This document shows, one piece after another, positions 44,458-46,408 of a DNA stretch of 46,408 nt (positions are counted from its first letter, which is position 1; each line of letters opens with the position of its first letter). This stretch comes from DASZZX01 sp036260415. Lineage in GTDB: Bacteria; Actinomycetota; Nitriliruptoria; Nitriliruptorales; JAHWKO01. The stretch covers positions 1 through 46,408 of the forward strand of contig DASZZX010000007.1 of NCBI GenBank assembly GCA_036260415.1, in the 5' to 3' direction. The position numbers and the translations under genes were made by a program. The notes below the pieces were generated by a model. It made no database searches. It was not told where the DNA came from and saw only the letters and a list, made by a program, of their open reading frames with translations.

Positions 44458-45645
44458 TCACGACTCGAGGATCACCAGCGGTACGAGGAGCTCGTCACGG
44501 GTCAGGCCGCCGTGGTGGCCGACCATCTCCCGCTGGTGGGGATCCATCCGCTTGTTCGTGATGGCCAGCCGCCCCCGCGCCGCAACCACCACGTCGCCGA
44601 TGCGCTGCTCGACCGCGGCGGTGACCCGCGGTCCGAACCAGCCGGAGGCCACCGCCTGCGCCCTCGTCACGACGGTGGCGGCGGCACCCAAGCGTGCTCG
44701 CCACGCGGCCAGCACGTCGTCCTGTGCCCCCGGGTGGGCGTGCACGTGACGGCAGCGTGGCTCCCCGGCGACCACGCGGACGCCGCGCAGCAGTCCGGGG
44801 GTGTCGGCGACGTCGACCTGGTCGCCTCTGGAGACGTCCACCATGCCGTGGTCGCCCGTCACCACCAGCAACGCCCCTGGCGGCAACCGGGCCGCGAGCG
44901 CGGCCACCAGCGCGTCGGCTCTGGCCAGCTCCGCACGCCACGCCGCGGAGCCGGTTCCCTCCGCGTGCCCGACCTGGTCGAGGGCGCCGTGGTAGGCGTA
45001 GACCAACCGCTGCGTGCTCCCGGCGAGCGCGTCGATCACCGTGGTCGCCAGCCGTGAGGGATCGTCCACCGCGACCTGGACCGCGCCGCGCAGGACGGCC
45101 TGCGAGAGCCCGGTGTCGGCGTGGCCGGAGGGGCCCACCGCCACGGGGCGCAGTCCCGCGGCGGCGGCCCGCTCGAACACCGTGGCGCACGGCTGGACCT
45201 CCTGCGGAGGTTCCCGATCCACGAGCGGAACGTGGTCGCCCACACCGTGTAGCTTCCAGCCCAACAGGCTCATCGGCCGGTCGGTCCATGGCAGCGCTAC
45301 GGTGGCGCCGACCAGGCCGTGCTCACCGGGTGCGCGCCCCGTGGCGAGCGAACCGAGGCTGGCGACGGTCGTGGTGGGGAAGGCCGCGTCGAGCGGCTCG
45401 GAGCGTGCTGCTGCCGTCAGGAAGGGTGCCAGCGGGCCGTGTCGCTGCAGCAGCTCCCAGCCCAGACCGTCGAGCAGGAGCAGGCACAGCCGCGGCGCGG
45501 TCGGCAGCTGGAGCCCGTCCTGGTCGCGCTGGCCCGTGGCGGTGCCGCGACCGTTCAACCCGACGCTGACCAGGACCGAGCGAGCCAGGTCGGCGAGGGA
45601 CCGGTTGCCGTAGCGGGGCCCTGCCGGCAGGGATGACGAGTTCAC
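44458..45645 (-). CDS. Alkaline-phosphatase superfamily protein (nucleotide pyrophosphatase/phosphodiesterase-like)
   Basis: The 395-residue protein has superfamily metal-site motifs: CLLLLDGLGWELLQRHG with the first metal Asp, the nucleophile Thr in AFPTTTVASLGSLATGRAP, then YAYHGALDQVGHAEG and VVTGDHGMVDVSRGD carrying the second group of Asp/His ligands, and a final His in MVGHHGGLTRDELL. These match type I phosphodiesterase/nucleotide pyrophosphatase (AtaC/Rv-type actinobacterial members). No signal peptide is seen, so it may be cytoplasmic. The GTG at 45645 overlaps the DUF429 stop by four bases (GTGA), and both are probably translated together. Substrate unknown; nucleotides or cyclic nucleotides are possible. 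Confidence 0.87.
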   Translation of the reverse strand: MNSSSLPAGPRYGNRSLADLARSVLVSVGLNGRGTATGQRDQDGLQLPTAPRLCLLLLDGLGWELLQRHGPLAPFLTAAARSEPLDAAFPTTTVASLGSLATGRAPGEHGLVGATVALPWTDRPMSLLGWKLHGVGDHVPLVDREPPQEVQPCATVFERAAAAGLRPVAVGPSGHADTGLSQAVLRGAVQVAVDDPSRLATTVIDALAGSTQRLVYAYHGALDQVGHAEGTGSAAWRAELARADALVAALAARLPPGALLVVTGDHGMVDVSRGDQVDVADTPGLLRGVRVVAGEPRCRHVHAHPGAQDDVLAAWRARLGAAATVVTRAQAVASGWFGPRVTAAVEQRIGDVVVAARGRLAITNKRMDPHQREMVGHHGGLTRDELLVPLVILES

Positions 45646-46322
45646 GGACGGCGGCTCCAGATGGCGATCGGCCGGCCGTGGGCCTCCTGCTCCGGGGAGG
45701 ACGGGTAGCTGACCAGTCCGTCCTCGGGTGCGGCCGCCACCCACGCGACCACGGCCGCGTCGAGCACGTCGTCGGCGCGGGCGCGGACCCCGTCCGGCAC
45801 GTCGATGGGCAGGTGGATGTCGGCGTCGCTCAGCAGCGCCAGCCGCCGCCGCACCCCCGTCCACGACCGCTTGGACGGCAGCCGGCGACCGGCGAGATCC
45901 CGGAAGGCTACCTCCGGGTGGACCTCCAGGACGCACGCGGGCAGCGGCTGCAGCGCCTCCAGCTCGAGGATGCGGGCGCGCAGCGCCCACGCCTGGCGGC
46001 TGACGCCCCGTCCCGACTCCCGCCCCCGCCGGTTGGCCTCCCCGTAGTCGTCGGCGCTGAGCACCCACCGTGACGGCGTCAGGAACACCGACGAAGCGCT
46101 CGCGCCCAACACCCCTCGGGCTGCCGTGTCGGCCTCGCGTGCGCCGTGCTCCACCAGGCCGATCGGCGCGTCCACGCCGATGCGGTCGCAGTCCGCCAAG
46201 CCCGTCAGTGCGTCGGCGACGGTCATGTAGGCGTCGGCGCGCTGGAAGCGGCCGGCGTGCAGCACCACCGCGAACCACCCGTGTCGGTAGCCGTCGAGGC
46301 CGGCCGCGCGCACGCCGCTCAC
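45642..46322 (-). CDS. DUF429 family protein (predicted RNase-H-like nuclease)
   Basis: The 226-residue protein starts VSGVRAAGLDGYRHGWFAVV and has the DUF429 pattern: AGLDG-x-x-x-GWF in strand 1, IGVDAPIGL, the ASASSVFLTPSRWVLSADDY segment, RQAWALRARILELE, CVLEVHPEVAFRDLAGR, and the acidic DDVLDAAVVAWVA. The Asp in GVDAP, the Glu in LEVHPE and the Asp in DVLDA are the likely catalytic acids of an RNase-H-like fold, as inferred for the family. Biochemical function is unknown. GTG at 46322 has GGAGGAGG seven bases upstream. Its stop overlaps the phosphatase-like gene (GTGA). Confidence 0.87.
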   Translation of the reverse strand: MSGVRAAGLDGYRHGWFAVVLHAGRFQRADAYMTVADALTGLADCDRIGVDAPIGLVEHGAREADTAARGVLGASASSVFLTPSRWVLSADDYGEANRRGRESGRGVSRQAWALRARILELEALQPLPACVLEVHPEVAFRDLAGRRLPSKRSWTGVRRRLALLSDADIHLPIDVPDGVRARADDVLDAAVVAWVAAAPEDGLVSYPSSPEQEAHGRPIAIWSRRP

Positions 46323-46371
46323 GAGCCAGCCTCCTCCCCCTGCACCCACCGACGCTCATCGTGGGCTCGGC

Positions 46372-46397
46372 CACCGCCGCCCGCACGGGCGGCGGTG
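46372..46397. terminator. Perfect GC hairpin at the right window edge
   Basis: CACCGCCGCCCG (46372-46383) and CGGGCGGCGGTG (46386-46397) form a 12-base-pair stem with a CA loop. It lies upstream of the DUF429 gene, so it most likely ends a transcript entering from beyond the window. The two-base loop may open to four bases in RNA. Confidence 0.55.
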
Positions 46398-46408
46398 CGC
46401 CGCACCTG

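Overview
The window is very GC-rich, uses many GTG/TTG starts and carries a classical actinobacterial replication-origin neighbourhood: rpmH < > dnaA-dnaN-recF-dciA-gyrB-gyrA-DUF3566-tRNA-Ile, followed further on by crgA and a class-E-type sortase. A subtilase carrying 'cell wall binding repeat 2' modules, a DUF6131 membrane peptide and a baeRF release-factor homologue point to a deep-branching, high-GC actinobacterium; Nitriliruptoria-like is my best guess, but it rests on gene content only.

Layout. 1-716: 5' part of rpmH (minus strand) and a 633-bp divergent region with DnaA boxes and a likely dnaA promoter. 717-11118: replication and topology genes, all on the plus strand, ending in tRNA-Ile(GAT). 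11119-22036: an ~11-kb block between tRNA-Ile and an inverted tRNA-Ala(TGC): DLW-39-like peptide, VOC dioxygenase + pirin pair, a PEP-synthase-like protein with an altered ATP-binding motif, a small Cys4 protein, a secreted S8 protease, a coiled-coil protein, a frameshifted ChaB/Rho_N gene, a DUF6131 peptide and a DrrAB-type ABC exporter. 22113-28324: MFS exporter divergent from a cyclase-like/NB-ARC/TPR regulator, then a thiolase and a membrane zinc-ribbon protein. 28325-31690: a second compact cluster of DnaA boxes, crgA, a sortase operon, a YihY/BrkB membrane protein and a trans-polyprenyl diphosphate synthase. 31916-36065: a translationally coupled operon of a degenerate acyl-CoA-synthetase-like protein, a PabA/TrpG-type glutamine amidotransferase and a CPA2 antiporter-Usp fusion. 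36072-38256: two membrane proteases in tandem (PDZ-Lon and M50-CBS). 38360-46322: baeRF protein, an LPXTG surface protein, a secreted PGRP-type amidase, an alpha/beta hydrolase, an alkaline-phosphatase-superfamily protein and DUF429.

How the parts fit. The first 10 kb makes the initiator, clamp, RecF, helicase-loading factor and gyrase. The second half is dominated by cell-envelope functions: CrgA (septation), sortase plus a matching LPRTG substrate, peptidoglycan amidase, CWB2 subtilase, membrane proteases and isoprenoid synthesis. I saw no rRNA, CRISPR, insertion sequence or phage gene. The most unusual signals are the DnaA-box cluster beside crgA, enzymes with substituted key residues (PEP synthase GGK to GGE, ANL A10 Lys to Glu, cyclase Lys and Asn replaced), the frameshifted ChaB gene, and the split, inverted Ile/Ala tRNA pair.
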